DNA from: Chitinophagaceae bacterium | GTDB lineage: Bacteria > Bacteroidota > Bacteroidia > Cytophagales > Cytophagaceae | Length of the DNA stretch: 45,847 nt | Direction of reading: 5' to 3' | Assembly: GCA_028288405.1 (NCBI GenBank) | Contig: JAQBNS010000060.1 | Location: 1 to 45,847, forward strand | Shown here: positions 9,296 to 17,012 of the stretch, piece after piece | How the letters are laid out: the number at the start of each line of letters is the position of its first letter | How positions within the stretch are numbered: position 1 is the first letter of the stretch | Notes under the pieces: generated by a model | What the model was told of the DNA's origin: nothing | Seen by the model: only the letters and a program-made list of their open reading frames with translations | The model's database searches: none | Made by a program: the position numbers and the translations under genes

Positions 9296-10201
9296 CATAC
9301 GATTTATTTTTTTTACTATCATGTTGATCATATTAGATGACAAAGAATAGATAAGATAAGCATCCTCTTTGTGAGCTGTTAGATCTGGATTCACATTTAT
9401 ACTTTTGTGCTCAATTTTATGAATGAATTTAGAAGTAAAAGCAAACAGACCTGATATGCTATCTATTAAATTAATAGCAGCAGCTTCCGAAAGCCCAGAT
9501 TCAATAAAAAGCTTTTTCAATTCAGAATTGTTATTAAGCAATTCAATGAGAGGTCTAGCCTTTTCAATAGCTTCTGCCCATTCTCCTTGTTTAATTTTAC
9601 TTTCAACAGAAGTCAGTGCATTGATAGCCGGTTTTAGCCGTTCATTCCAAAATTCATTTTCAGAAGTGATTTGAGGCTCATTGATTTCTAAAATCAAATA
9701 TTTCTCTTTAACAAATACAGGCAAGTAATCCTGTACCCAATCACTTGAAGAGATGACTATTTCTTGTGAAAATTCATAAGTCTTAACATTTATAAAAAAA
9801 CTATTGTTACTTTTCAAAGCCACTACACCTTCAGGTAGTTTATGTTCATTAACATTCGGCTCAATAGATTTAACAACAAACTTTAATTGCAAATTAATAT
9901 CATGCTTACTTGACTTATCTCTAAGATCCTGTAAATATTCTATAGCGAGCTTATCTAAAGGTACAAATAAATGAAAGTAATATAATATTCTACGATCAGA
10001 ACGATTTTTATAATCAACATAAAAATTATCGCCTCTTGTATGAGAGGTAATAGCGTTAGCGATTTTAAAGTTTTTATCATTAAGCACGCACGAAACTTCC
10101 GTTGGCAAAATGTTTGAATCACACTTCATCTCCGCTCTAATGATAAGCTCAGGATGCAATGATTGTTTATTAGGATCTATACTGACTACTTTTATATACA
10201 T
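9290..10201 (-). CDS. Unrecognised accessory protein, last gene of three-gene operon
   Basis: 303 residues, no signal peptide and no membrane helix; family not recognised. The N-terminal half is beta-rich (MYIKVVSIDPNKQ, PELIIRAEMKCD, RRILYYFHLFVPLDKL). A short segment SSSDWVQDYLPVFVKEKYLILEI follows in which the Trp-Val-x-x-Tyr-Leu spacing recalls a linker seen in proteins of accessory loci. After it come helices (LKPAINALTSVESKIKQGEW, AEAIEKARPLIELLNNNSEL). The gene lies 35 bp after the 494-residue gene on the same strand and so is probably cotranscribed with it. Base composition is very AT-rich. A sensor or adaptor partner of the two upstream genes is inference only. Confidence 0.6.
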   Translation of the reverse strand: MYIKVVSIDPNKQSLHPELIIRAEMKCDSNILPTEVSCVLNDKNFKIANAITSHTRGDNFYVDYKNRSDRRILYYFHLFVPLDKLAIEYLQDLRDKSSKHDINLQLKFVVKSIEPNVNEHKLPEGVVALKSNNSFFINVKTYEFSQEIVISSSDWVQDYLPVFVKEKYLILEINEPQITSENEFWNERLKPAINALTSVESKIKQGEWAEAIEKARPLIELLNNNSELKKLFIESGLSEAAAINLIDSISGLFAFTSKFIHKIEHKSINVNPDLTAHKEDAYLIYSLSSNMINMIVKKINRMP

Positions 10202-10236
10202 AGATTGGAATAATAGGATCTACTTTAAGCTAATAG

Positions 10237-11721
10237 TTAACAACTAAAATTTTCTAATATAACCGGAATGTACTTTTGATATTCATTACTAATAAATCTT
10301 GATTTAAGTATTCTATTATCAAATAGCGCTTTAATTTTCTCAGAATGAATTTCTGATATTATCTTGTGATCTTTAAAAACAAAACTTAATAAATATAGCT
10401 TTGAGAAGTCAATAGCAAACATCGTAGTTTGATGAGAGCGATCCGTTGTCCATATTGTTTCTATGTAAAGAATCCTCTCAATTTGTGAATCTAACTCACG
10501 TAAAAACGCCCCTGGAGTAATACACATTGAATAGTATGATATGATATAATACGCATAATCAGTAAGTATTAACCCATTGCAGTATTCACCTACGAGACCC
10601 TCTAAAAATGCTCTCCATTCTAAAAAGACAGTTCTAAGCATGTCTTTTACATCACTTTCAGTTGCTACTTGATCATAATAATATAAAAGTTTTCTTCTTT
10701 GATCTACTGAAAAGTTATACTTGTCAAACACAAAACATTCATCAATCAACTCCTTAATTTCCTCCTTTGTTAAATGAATTAGTAAACTTCCAACTGCTGC
10801 ATTGACTAAATTGGATGATCGAAAATACTTCACTACTTTCAAAAAGAATGAAAAATCCTCTTCTTCTATTCTTGTCAATAGTGGAATTAGTATCACATAT
10901 TCTTTCTCTTCGTAAACACCTTTTGTATGCTTATTATTTATTAATCTGATGAGCTCTAAATTAAGCCAACAGTCCTTGCTTATTAATGAATGACTCGCTA
11001 CCTCAAGCAATTTCATATTTGTTAGTTGATTCAGAAAAAACAACCACTCGTGAGTCTCTTTTTTCAACACCAACAGTTCTACAAACTTATTCACACTAAT
11101 TTCTGATAAAAAAAACAGTGTGTTTTCAACTAAATAATTGTAATGAAATCCTCTACCTCTTTCAGCCGAGTCAATTAAGTAGTAAACTTTTTCAATATCC
11201 TTTTCTGCAAAGCCAGCTTTATAATCGGAAAGCCACTTACGTTCATGATATGGTGTTTCGGGAGGAACACTAAAGTCTAATCTAATATTGTTTACTAACG
11301 ACTCTATTCTTTCATTAAGCTTATTAAATAAATCAGAATTTACTTTCATTACATCTAAAAATACAGAAACAGGTAATTTCAAGTAACAATTAATCTTCAA
11401 AAACAGGAACAAAGAATGACGACTAGTCTCATTAAAAGCTTGCAGTATGTGGTGCCTTTGAAATGCTAAGACCGAGGATAAATTACTTATACACGATTCT
11501 AATACTAAACTATCTAACGACTGAGATTGTCTTTCTATCCTAACTAAAATATCCCATACTTCATGATCCTTCTTTCGCATTTCTTCACTCTGCAAGAAAT
11601 CTTCTAATGAGTATTTATCTGTACCATTAAAAAGCTTGACTAGATCCTTATTTAAATTACTTGTCAAGCTTTCTTTCAAAGCACTATCTATTACTTCTTT
11701 CTTGATTTCCATACAATACAT
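10237..11721 (-). CDS. Unrecognised all-helical accessory protein
   Basis: 494 residues from the ATG at 11721; an alternative ATG three codons on (MEIKKEVIDSALKES) is equally plausible. The first codons overlap the end of the upstream PLD-like gene by 31 bp, so the two are very likely translationally coupled. The sequence is almost entirely predicted helix with frequent Leu/Ile/Phe and Glu/Lys, no clear enzymatic motif, no signal peptide and no membrane segment. Helical-repeat scaffold or sensor proteins look like this. The family is not recognised. A hand count at 11101-11160 gives 16 G+C in 60, among the lowest in the window. Confidence 0.6.
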   Translation of the reverse strand: MYCMEIKKEVIDSALKESLTSNLNKDLVKLFNGTDKYSLEDFLQSEEMRKKDHEVWDILVRIERQSQSLDSLVLESCISNLSSVLAFQRHHILQAFNETSRHSLFLFLKINCYLKLPVSVFLDVMKVNSDLFNKLNERIESLVNNIRLDFSVPPETPYHERKWLSDYKAGFAEKDIEKVYYLIDSAERGRGFHYNYLVENTLFFLSEISVNKFVELLVLKKETHEWLFFLNQLTNMKLLEVASHSLISKDCWLNLELIRLINNKHTKGVYEEKEYVILIPLLTRIEEEDFSFFLKVVKYFRSSNLVNAAVGSLLIHLTKEEIKELIDECFVFDKYNFSVDQRRKLLYYYDQVATESDVKDMLRTVFLEWRAFLEGLVGEYCNGLILTDYAYYIISYYSMCITPGAFLRELDSQIERILYIETIWTTDRSHQTTMFAIDFSKLYLLSFVFKDHKIISEIHSEKIKALFDNRILKSRFISNEYQKYIPVILENFSC

Positions 11722-13271
11722 TCTTTTTTATCCAAAATCCCCCACAATTCATTGAAAGCATCAATGATTCTTTGTGGATATGACACTTCTTGCAAAATGT
11801 GGTGCTCTTTACCTAAAGAATTTACTGAAGTTCCTAATGAATATGCTTTAGGTCTTGCAGTATCGCTCCCTGGAAACATTATAAACCGATCATGGAAGCC
11901 CCAACCATGGTTGCCAAATTGACAGCGAAATTCTAAATTTAAGCCATAGTTATTATTAGAAGGATTATTAAATGCCTCTCTATATTCATTGATAAGATCA
12001 ACTGGTAGAATTTTCTTTTTTTTATAGACTTCTAAAACAGTCTTATTAATTGCTCCAATACATTTTAGATCTATACCTGCATTCTCAGAAAAATATAGTG
12101 TTTCAAAAACATCCTGCGGCCTCAAGAAAGGATCCCACAAATAAATACCATGATTATCATTTTGACGTATTAGCTTTCTAATATCTTCTAATGCTTCTTC
12201 TCTCTGAGCTTTGCCTTTCCCATATTGCTTGAAAGATAGATTTTTCTCTAATATATCTTTCTCTGTCTCATATAATCTTGAATTAATAAAATTAGTATAT
12301 TTCAAATCAGGCCGAGGCGCTCTACGCTCATGACTTGTGATCTGCAATTCTTCTATCCTACCATTTAAGTCAAAAAGTCTGGGCTCATGGCTTATAACGC
12401 CCATGTTAAAATCAATATGTCTAATGTAAGTCCCGTCAAATGTAGAAAGTAACAAATTAGGAGTCTTACGCCATATTTTTATTCGTACCTTCTGATCAAT
12501 ACTTTTAGTATTAATAGTCATTACATCATTCTTGTCATACGGAACAATAGAAGCACCCATATAGTTATTATCTAAGGTCGCCAGTACCTCAATGCAACAA
12601 TCAGGGCGAGATTCTACATTATTATGCCAATTGAAATAAATGTTGACACCTTCGCCATTTGATAGACAATTAGAATTACTTTCTAAAATAGTTATTGGAA
12701 ACTGAAATATTATATTGCCAATTCTATCCCTCAAAAAAGATAAGTCTATTGGTATAATTGATTTTATTTCAGATGAAAGCTTATCCAATAATTTAATAGC
12801 ATCAGGCTTTAACAGAAAATCAAAAGCTGACTTTTTTTCATCAAAAAATTCGATTAAATATGATCCGCTATGAAAATTATTCTTCAAGCATTTATTAATG
12901 GGATTAGTCTCTGTGCCAACTATATGTTGCTTAGGTATTTCTTTAACCTGACCTAACAGCAACGATTTGTCTCCATTAAAGTCCCACTCTTTATCATTGG
13001 AAAGTGAATTAAATGTTCTTTCCGCTTCTTCTATAGTTTGCCAGTATCTATGAATTCCTACAGAATAATTGTCCGTCAATTTTATTCTTTTCTTATTTGT
13101 TAGTAATTCAAATGTTTTTGCGGGTAACGGTGATTCTTGAAAGACACAGAGAGTAAATAAGTTAATGACACTTTGGTCTTTTTTATTCATCAAAACAATC
13201 TGCGTTGTTTCACAGCTTTGATAAAATCCAATAGTACCATCCTTGGTAAGTAGATTGAAATCTGTATCCAT
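11691..13271 (-). CDS. Accessory protein with degenerate phospholipase D-like C-terminal domain (VPA1262-like)
   Basis: 526 residues, cytoplasmic, first gene of a three-gene operon. The C-terminal third shows IYLWDPFLRPQDVFETLYF, then WGFHDRFIMFPG followed by YSLGTSVNSLGKEHHILQEV. The order Asp-Pro-Phe-Leu ... His-Asp-Arg-Phe ... Gly-Thr-Ser-x-Asn parallels the PLD superfamily layout (DPYL; H-x-K; GS-x-N), with Arg in place of Lys. From memory this tail resembles proteins called VPA1262 family, whose role is not established; I could not search. The first ~350 residues are beta-rich with no motif I can name. A perfect Bacteroidota promoter lies at 13367-13397. Possible roles include a nuclease or nucleic-acid sensor in phage defence; this is inference from context and motif. 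Confidence 0.6.
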   Translation of the reverse strand: MDTDFNLLTKDGTIGFYQSCETTQIVLMNKKDQSVINLFTLCVFQESPLPAKTFELLTNKKRIKLTDNYSVGIHRYWQTIEEAERTFNSLSNDKEWDFNGDKSLLLGQVKEIPKQHIVGTETNPINKCLKNNFHSGSYLIEFFDEKKSAFDFLLKPDAIKLLDKLSSEIKSIIPIDLSFLRDRIGNIIFQFPITILESNSNCLSNGEGVNIYFNWHNNVESRPDCCIEVLATLDNNYMGASIVPYDKNDVMTINTKSIDQKVRIKIWRKTPNLLLSTFDGTYIRHIDFNMGVISHEPRLFDLNGRIEELQITSHERRAPRPDLKYTNFINSRLYETEKDILEKNLSFKQYGKGKAQREEALEDIRKLIRQNDNHGIYLWDPFLRPQDVFETLYFSENAGIDLKCIGAINKTVLEVYKKKKILPVDLINEYREAFNNPSNNNYGLNLEFRCQFGNHGWGFHDRFIMFPGSDTARPKAYSLGTSVNSLGKEHHILQEVSYPQRIIDAFNELWGILDKKECIVWKSRKK

Positions 13272-13366
13272 AATTTAAAAAAATAAAATTGTAATTAATT
13301 CAATCTAATAAAGCAATTTATAATTTAATAAACTGCTCTATTTTAAACAAAATTATTATATGATAA

Positions 13367-13397
13367 CAAAGGTAGTTGCGATAAAAATCACTTTCAA
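13367..13397 (-). promoter_or_regulatory. Bacteroidota-type promoter of the accessory operon
   Basis: On the minus strand TTG (13397-13395) is separated by 20 nt from TACCTTTG (13374-13367), a perfect fit to the -33 TTG / -7 TAnnTTTG consensus. It leaves a leader of roughly 90 nt before the ATG at 13271 and starts just after the stop of the upstream membrane-protein gene. Confidence 0.7.
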
Positions 13398-13412
13398 CTC
13401 TTTTATTATTGT

Positions 13413-14147
13413 TTATCTAACTATAATACTTTCTTTAATAATGTCTGAGGTATTATAGACATCAACCTGTTTCGTGTTTGATTTTAGAATAAAAAAGTTA
13501 CTCTTCGTTCTCCCTAAATAAACAGTATTGCTATCTGTAAAAATTTCCATATCATCTGATTTAATAAACCGATAGTTAATTTTTAAATATTGGTATTTTT
13601 TATCCCAAAGCTCAAAGCCTAACCAAATACAATTGTATGCAGTCACAATTATTATTAGTAGAGTTATCAAAACAGATGTCTCATAAAAGTCCGCAAAAAA
13701 TGTCTTGAAATCAGAAAATATTGCTAACAAAAAGTAGACAAACAGAATGAGTATACCTGAAAGAATTAATCTCATTATTATTAACTCTTTATTCGTAAAC
13801 CAAAAAGAAATAAATATGGTAAGTGCAAATATTACACTAGCAAAAACAGTTGTGTAATAAACGAGGTTTTGCATCCAATTCGTAGTCTTAATGGCCACTT
13901 CATTGGTTGTGCTTTTTGTAAGAATAGGAATATTCTTTAACACCGTTGGTAATACAAAGTATGTAATAAAAACTGTACTTCCATTTATTGCAAGCTCATC
14001 AATAAAAGGAGTAAAGACCTCTTCTATGCTTATGTAGGAACTTATATCAACATTGAAATAGCAGTAATAGATATATTGTTTGATATAAGCGATAAATGTT
14101 AATGCTCCAATTACAAAACCTGTGCTTTTGATTCGTTCATCCAACAT
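13413..14147 (-). CDS. Multi-pass membrane protein of unknown function with a strong Shine-Dalgarno
   Basis: 244 residues. About five hydrophobic segments are visible (FVIGALTFIAYIKQYIYYCY, VFITYFVLPTVL, VYYTTVFASVIFALTIFISF, LILSGILILFVYFLLAIF, SVLITLLIIIVTAYNCIWLG), then a soluble tail of about 65 residues with beta-strand character (SNTVYLGRTKSNFFILKS). The family is not recognised. Unlike its neighbours it has a textbook ribosome site: AAGGAGG, five bases, then ATG at 14147. Members of this phylum rarely use such sites, which hints at foreign origin. It is the first gene after ssrA and is separated from the three-gene operon by 141 bp holding that operon's own promoter. Confidence 0.65.
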   Translation of the reverse strand: MLDERIKSTGFVIGALTFIAYIKQYIYYCYFNVDISSYISIEEVFTPFIDELAINGSTVFITYFVLPTVLKNIPILTKSTTNEVAIKTTNWMQNLVYYTTVFASVIFALTIFISFWFTNKELIIMRLILSGILILFVYFLLAIFSDFKTFFADFYETSVLITLLIIIVTAYNCIWLGFELWDKKYQYLKINYRFIKSDDMEIFTDSNTVYLGRTKSNFFILKSNTKQVDVYNTSDIIKESIIVR

Positions 14148-14249
14148 TAGAACCTCCTTGATTATATAATTCCTTTTGTTAATACCGCTCTTTTACATTG
14201 ATGTTTCTATTCGCAATTAGAATCTCTTAATCATAAATTATTTCATCAA

Positions 14250-14257
14250 CAAATGTA
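14250..14257 (-). promoter_or_regulatory. Possible -7 element for the membrane-protein gene
   Basis: TACATTTG on the minus strand matches TAnnTTTG, but no TTG lies 19-21 nt upstream. Roughly 100 nt before the ATG at 14147. The rest of 14148-14325 shows only AT-rich sequence. Confidence 0.3.
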
Positions 14258-14325
14258 TTAATTGCCACTAAGGGATGAATTTAAATTAAAGGACTAAGTA
14301 TGTTTTTTTTTATAAAAATGAAAAG

Positions 14326-14369
14326 TTGTTAGATTTACCCTACTGTTTAATCTAACAAATATCTAACAA
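14326..14369. repeat. Inverted and direct repeats of TTGTTAGAT beside the ssrA 3' end
   Basis: TTGTTAGATT (14326-14335) and AATCTAACAA (14349-14358) form a perfect 10-bp inverted repeat with a 13-bp spacer; a third copy ATCTAACAA lies at 14361-14369. They sit 46-89 bp beyond the ssrA 3' end, just after its terminator. Such arrays can be recombinase-arm or regulator sites; the function is not shown. Confidence 0.45.
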
Positions 14370-14371
14370 AA

Positions 14372-14408
14372 CAAAAATAACCTACTGTTCTACAATAGGT
14401 TATTTTTG
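14372..14408 (-). terminator. Terminator of ssrA
   Basis: Arms CAAAAATAACCTA and TAGGTTATTTTTG enclose an 11-nt loop, starting 7 bp after the mature 3' end of tmRNA on the minus strand and ending in a T run. The stem is perfect, so it could work in both directions. Confidence 0.85.
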
Positions 14409-14414
14409 TTAAAG

Positions 14415-14809
14415 TGGAGCCGCAGAGATTCGAACTCTGGTCCAGAGAAGGTAACTGACGGATCTTCTACATGCTTAGCCGAATGTTGATTGTCGGAAAT
14501 GATCCGGTCACCGGCATCCAAATCATTTCTTAGTCATTTAATTTCGCCCGGGCATCATGACCCTACCTGGACTAGTCTTACTTAACGTCACTCCTGGCCT
14601 TCTCCCGTAAGACGAGGGAAAAGAGGAATGTTAGCCGGGGAACTCTAAGTTCACCCTTTCGCCTGTTATCCTAACTTGGTTAGAATTAAGCAGCTAAGGC
14701 GTAGTTTTCTTCGCCAACTGAATTGTGGAACTATCTTTTGAGGCTCTCATCCCATGAGCCTGCATGCTTACATACGCAATCGCTCAACCTGTCAATACCG
14801 GTCGGCCCC
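14415..14809 (-). ncRNA. ssrA: Transfer-messenger RNA (tmRNA)
   Basis: The 5' end GGGGCCG (14809 downward) pairs with CGGCTCC (14422-14416) to form the acceptor stem, with discriminator A at 14415 and no encoded CCA. The T-arm GTTCGAATC-type sequence is clear next to the 3' end. The tag reading frame runs 14715 to 14686 on the minus strand: GEENYALAA then TAA, ending in the usual YALAA degron. tmRNA rescues ribosomes stalled on stopless mRNA and tags the products for proteolysis; Lon is encoded later in this window. About 395 nt is normal. The gene faces the AT-rich accessory block, and ssrA 3' ends are common island insertion points. Confidence 0.95.
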
Positions 14810-14823
14810 AATATGAGTGAAGA

Positions 14824-14844
14824 GGTACGAGCTAGGAGGAACGA
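14824..14844. repeat. Dispersed intergenic repeat, copy A (GTACGAGCTAGGAGG family)
   Basis: GTACGAGCTAGGAGGAACGA at 14825-14844 recurs at 25262-25281 with one mismatch, and as partial or inverted copies at 23537-23663 and 25297-25313. This copy lies only 15 bp upstream of the tmRNA 5' end, inside its likely leader. Confidence 0.75.
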
Positions 14845-14897
14845 TAATGTTACTCTACTCTTTTACTCTTCAGATTCGGTTCCGTCTGAACCGGGTA

Positions 14898-14928
14898 CAA
14901 TAATACAATTTTTATACCTAAATTTTAA
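14898..14928 (-). promoter_or_regulatory. Candidate ssrA promoter
   Basis: On the minus strand TTA, 20 nt, TATTATTG: one mismatch in each element against TTG / TAnnTTTG. It would give a leader of about 80 nt, removed on processing of tmRNA. No better match exists nearer the gene. Confidence 0.35.
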
Positions 14929-15050
14929 GAGATGAGAGATGAGAAATGAGAAATGAACGCCTAAATCCCTCATCTTCTCTCATTTCCCATCTCTCATTCC
15001 TCATTTCCCATTTCATTTCTCATCTCCCATCTCTCATTTCTCCTAAAATA
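14928..15050. repeat. Low-complexity inverted repeat of GAGATGAGAAATGAG words
   Basis: The left side is built of GAGATGAG and GAAATGAG units (14928-14955) and the right side of their complements CTCATTTC, CTCATCTC, CATCTCTC (14971-15041). The two sides can fold into a long imperfect hairpin between ssrA and dnaX. No gene is seen in it. Confidence 0.65.
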
Positions 15051-15095
15051 TCCACAGCACTTGTGCCTGCGAAGCACTTTTTGTATCTTGCGTAG

Positions 15096-16852
15096 ATGGA
15101 AAATTTCATTGTTTCGGCACGTAAGTACAGACCGGCTACCTTCGATTCGGTAGTGGGGCAGTCTCACATTACCACTACGCTGAAAAATGCCATCAAAAAC
15201 AATCACCTGGCGCAGGCCTTTTTATTTTGCGGTCCAAGAGGAGTAGGTAAAACTACCAATGCACGTATTTTGGCCAAAACCATCAACTGCACCAACCTCA
15301 CAGCGGACACGGAAGCCTGCGACCAATGCGATTCCTGCAAAAGTTTTAACAACAACGCTTCCTTCAATGTATTCGAACTCGATGCGGCCTCTAATAACTC
15401 TGTCGATGATATCCGTAACCTGGTAGAACAAGTTCGCTATCCTCCGCAAGCCGGTCAGTTTAAAGTATACATCATAGATGAGGTCCACATGCTGTCGACC
15501 GCGGCTTTCAACGCGTTTCTGAAAACGTTGGAAGAACCGCCGAAGTATGCCATCTTCATTTTGGCGACAACGGAAAAACACAAGATCATTCCTACGATCC
15601 TCTCCCGTTGCCAGATTTACGATTTCAATCGTATCCAAGTCAAAGACATTGCCGATCACCTCGAACAAATCGCTGGTAAAGAAGGCATCAAAGCAGAAAG
15701 AGAAGCGCTACACCTGATCGCTCAAAAGGCAGACGGTGCGCTGCGTGACGCTTTGTCGATCTTCGATTTGATCGTGACGTTTTCGTCAGACAATTCCATT
15801 ACCTACAAATCAACGATCGAGAACCTTCACATTCTTGATTACGAATATTATTTCAAAATCATCGATCAATTCAAAACCGGCAAGCACAGCGAGATTTTGA
15901 TTTTGTTTGATGAAATCCTACGCAAAGGATTTGACGGTCACCAATTCTTAATTGGTCTGGGCGAACACTTGCGTAACCTGATGGTCTGCAAAGACCCGTC
16001 CACCGTGAAGTTGCTGGAAGTATCCGGCGAAATCGCGAAACGTTACCTGGAACAAGCACAATCCGCAGAAGAAGGATTTTTATTGTCGGCACTGAATGTG
16101 GTCAATCAATGTGACCTGCATTTCAAATCCAGCAAAAACCAACGCCTGCACATCGAATTGTGTTTGATGAAATTGTGTCACCTGAAGGACGTATTGTCCA
16201 TCGCGGTTGACCCTTCAAAAAAAAAAGTAACGGCGTAAGTTCAACGCCTGCTGAATCTAATCCAAGTCCTGCAACAACTAATACCACGACAACAACACCT
16301 GTTGCTGAAACTGCAGCTATTACTCCAATACCAACAGTTGCAGAAGTACCGGTTACTCCTAAATTAAAAGTCGAACAAGTTGTTCCCTCTACCTTATCCA
16401 CTCCTAAAATTTCGCTGAAGAACATTACCATTCCCAAGCAGGAAGAGAAACCAAAAGAAGAAATTCCGGATAACATTGTGGTCAACGCAGAAACCTGTCA
16501 GAAAATCTGGGAAGAGTTTACGGCACAGTTAAAACAAAAAGGAAACACCAACGCTTACATGGTCTTCACCAATACCCAACCACAAAAGGTCGAAGAAGGC
16601 TGGCTGTACGTAGGGTTCACCAATCCTTTGCAGGAATCTATTTTATTAGAACTGAAATGGGAACTGCAGGAATTTTTCTCTAAAAAATTGAACGGTCAAA
16701 AGATTGGTTTCAAAACAGTCCTGATCGAAGAAGATAAAACAAATACGAAGAAAGTATTATATACAGACGAAGACAAACTGCGTTATCTTTCCGAAAAACA
16801 TCCGCTCGTAGACGAGTTGAAGAAGCGGATGGGATTGGATCCGAATATATAA
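15096..16852 (+). CDS. dnaX: DNA polymerase III subunit tau, read through an apparent -1 frameshift (shorter product gamma ends at 16238)
   Basis: Tau/gamma loads the beta clamp and couples the replisome. Frame 0 starts at ATG 15096 and carries the DnaX clamp-loader core: VGQSHITTTLKNAI, Walker A GPRGVGKTTNARIL (about residues 45-58), a four-Cys zinc site ending CDQCDSC, Walker B VYIIDEVHML and sensor ATTEKHKIIPTILSRC. It stops at 16238 after 380 residues. The stop comes 3 codons after a run of ten A (16217-16226, then G). From that run the -1 frame is open to 16852, adding a Pro/Thr-rich linker and about 120 residues of DnaX C-terminal domain (IWEEFTAQLKQKGN...LSEKHPLVDELKKRMGLD). Total for tau is about 585 residues. 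A hairpin GGCGT-7 nt-ACGCC (16232-16248) starts five bases after the slip run. Translational or transcriptional slippage would give both tau and gamma as in E. coli or Thermus; a homopolymer sequencing error is the alternative. Confidence 0.85.
16217..16248 (+). promoter_or_regulatory. dnaX slippery run A10-G with downstream hairpin
   Basis: Ten A then G at 16217-16227; spacer GTAAC; stem GGCGT (16232-16236) with ACGCC (16244-16248) and loop of seven. The frame-0 stop TAA (16236-16238) overlaps the stem and loop. The order and distance fit a -1 frameshift signal. No upstream Shine-Dalgarno stimulator is seen. Confidence 0.6.
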
Positions 16853-16857
16853 ACAAG

Positions 16858-16993
16858 CTGTCTTGCCCCTAATCCCCTAAAGGGGACTTAGCATTAACAT
16901 TACTTAACTATTAATACATCTCTTCACTTTGTTGAAGTTTATATAAAACTAATAATAACCTAAGTCCCCTTTAGGGGATTAGGGGCAAGACAG
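16858..16993. mobile_element. 136-bp MITE-like element with perfect 34-bp inverted ends
   Basis: 16858-16891 and 16960-16993 are perfect inverted repeats (34/34), beginning CTGTCTTGCCCCTAATCCCC. Each arm also contains an inner palindrome CCCCTAAAGGGG or its complement. The 68-bp centre is AT-rich and codes for nothing. No clear target duplication is seen at the edges. It fills the gap between dnaX and the M16 protease gene and could also end transcription. Confidence 0.75.
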
Positions 16994-17012
16994 ACTTAAT
17001 AACCTATCAGCT

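Noticed and set aside
9257..9330. Second copy of the ssrA 3' end as an attachment site
   Set aside because: No stretch resembling the tmRNA T-arm or acceptor end was found at this edge of the accessory block.
14928..15050. Possible CRISPR array
   Set aside because: The repeated words are short, irregular and partly inverted, with no unique spacers of constant length, and no cas gene is near.
16123..16485. Antisense open frame across the dnaX linker
   Set aside because: It is the complement of the Pro/Thr-rich -1 frame coding sequence and shows no motif of its own.
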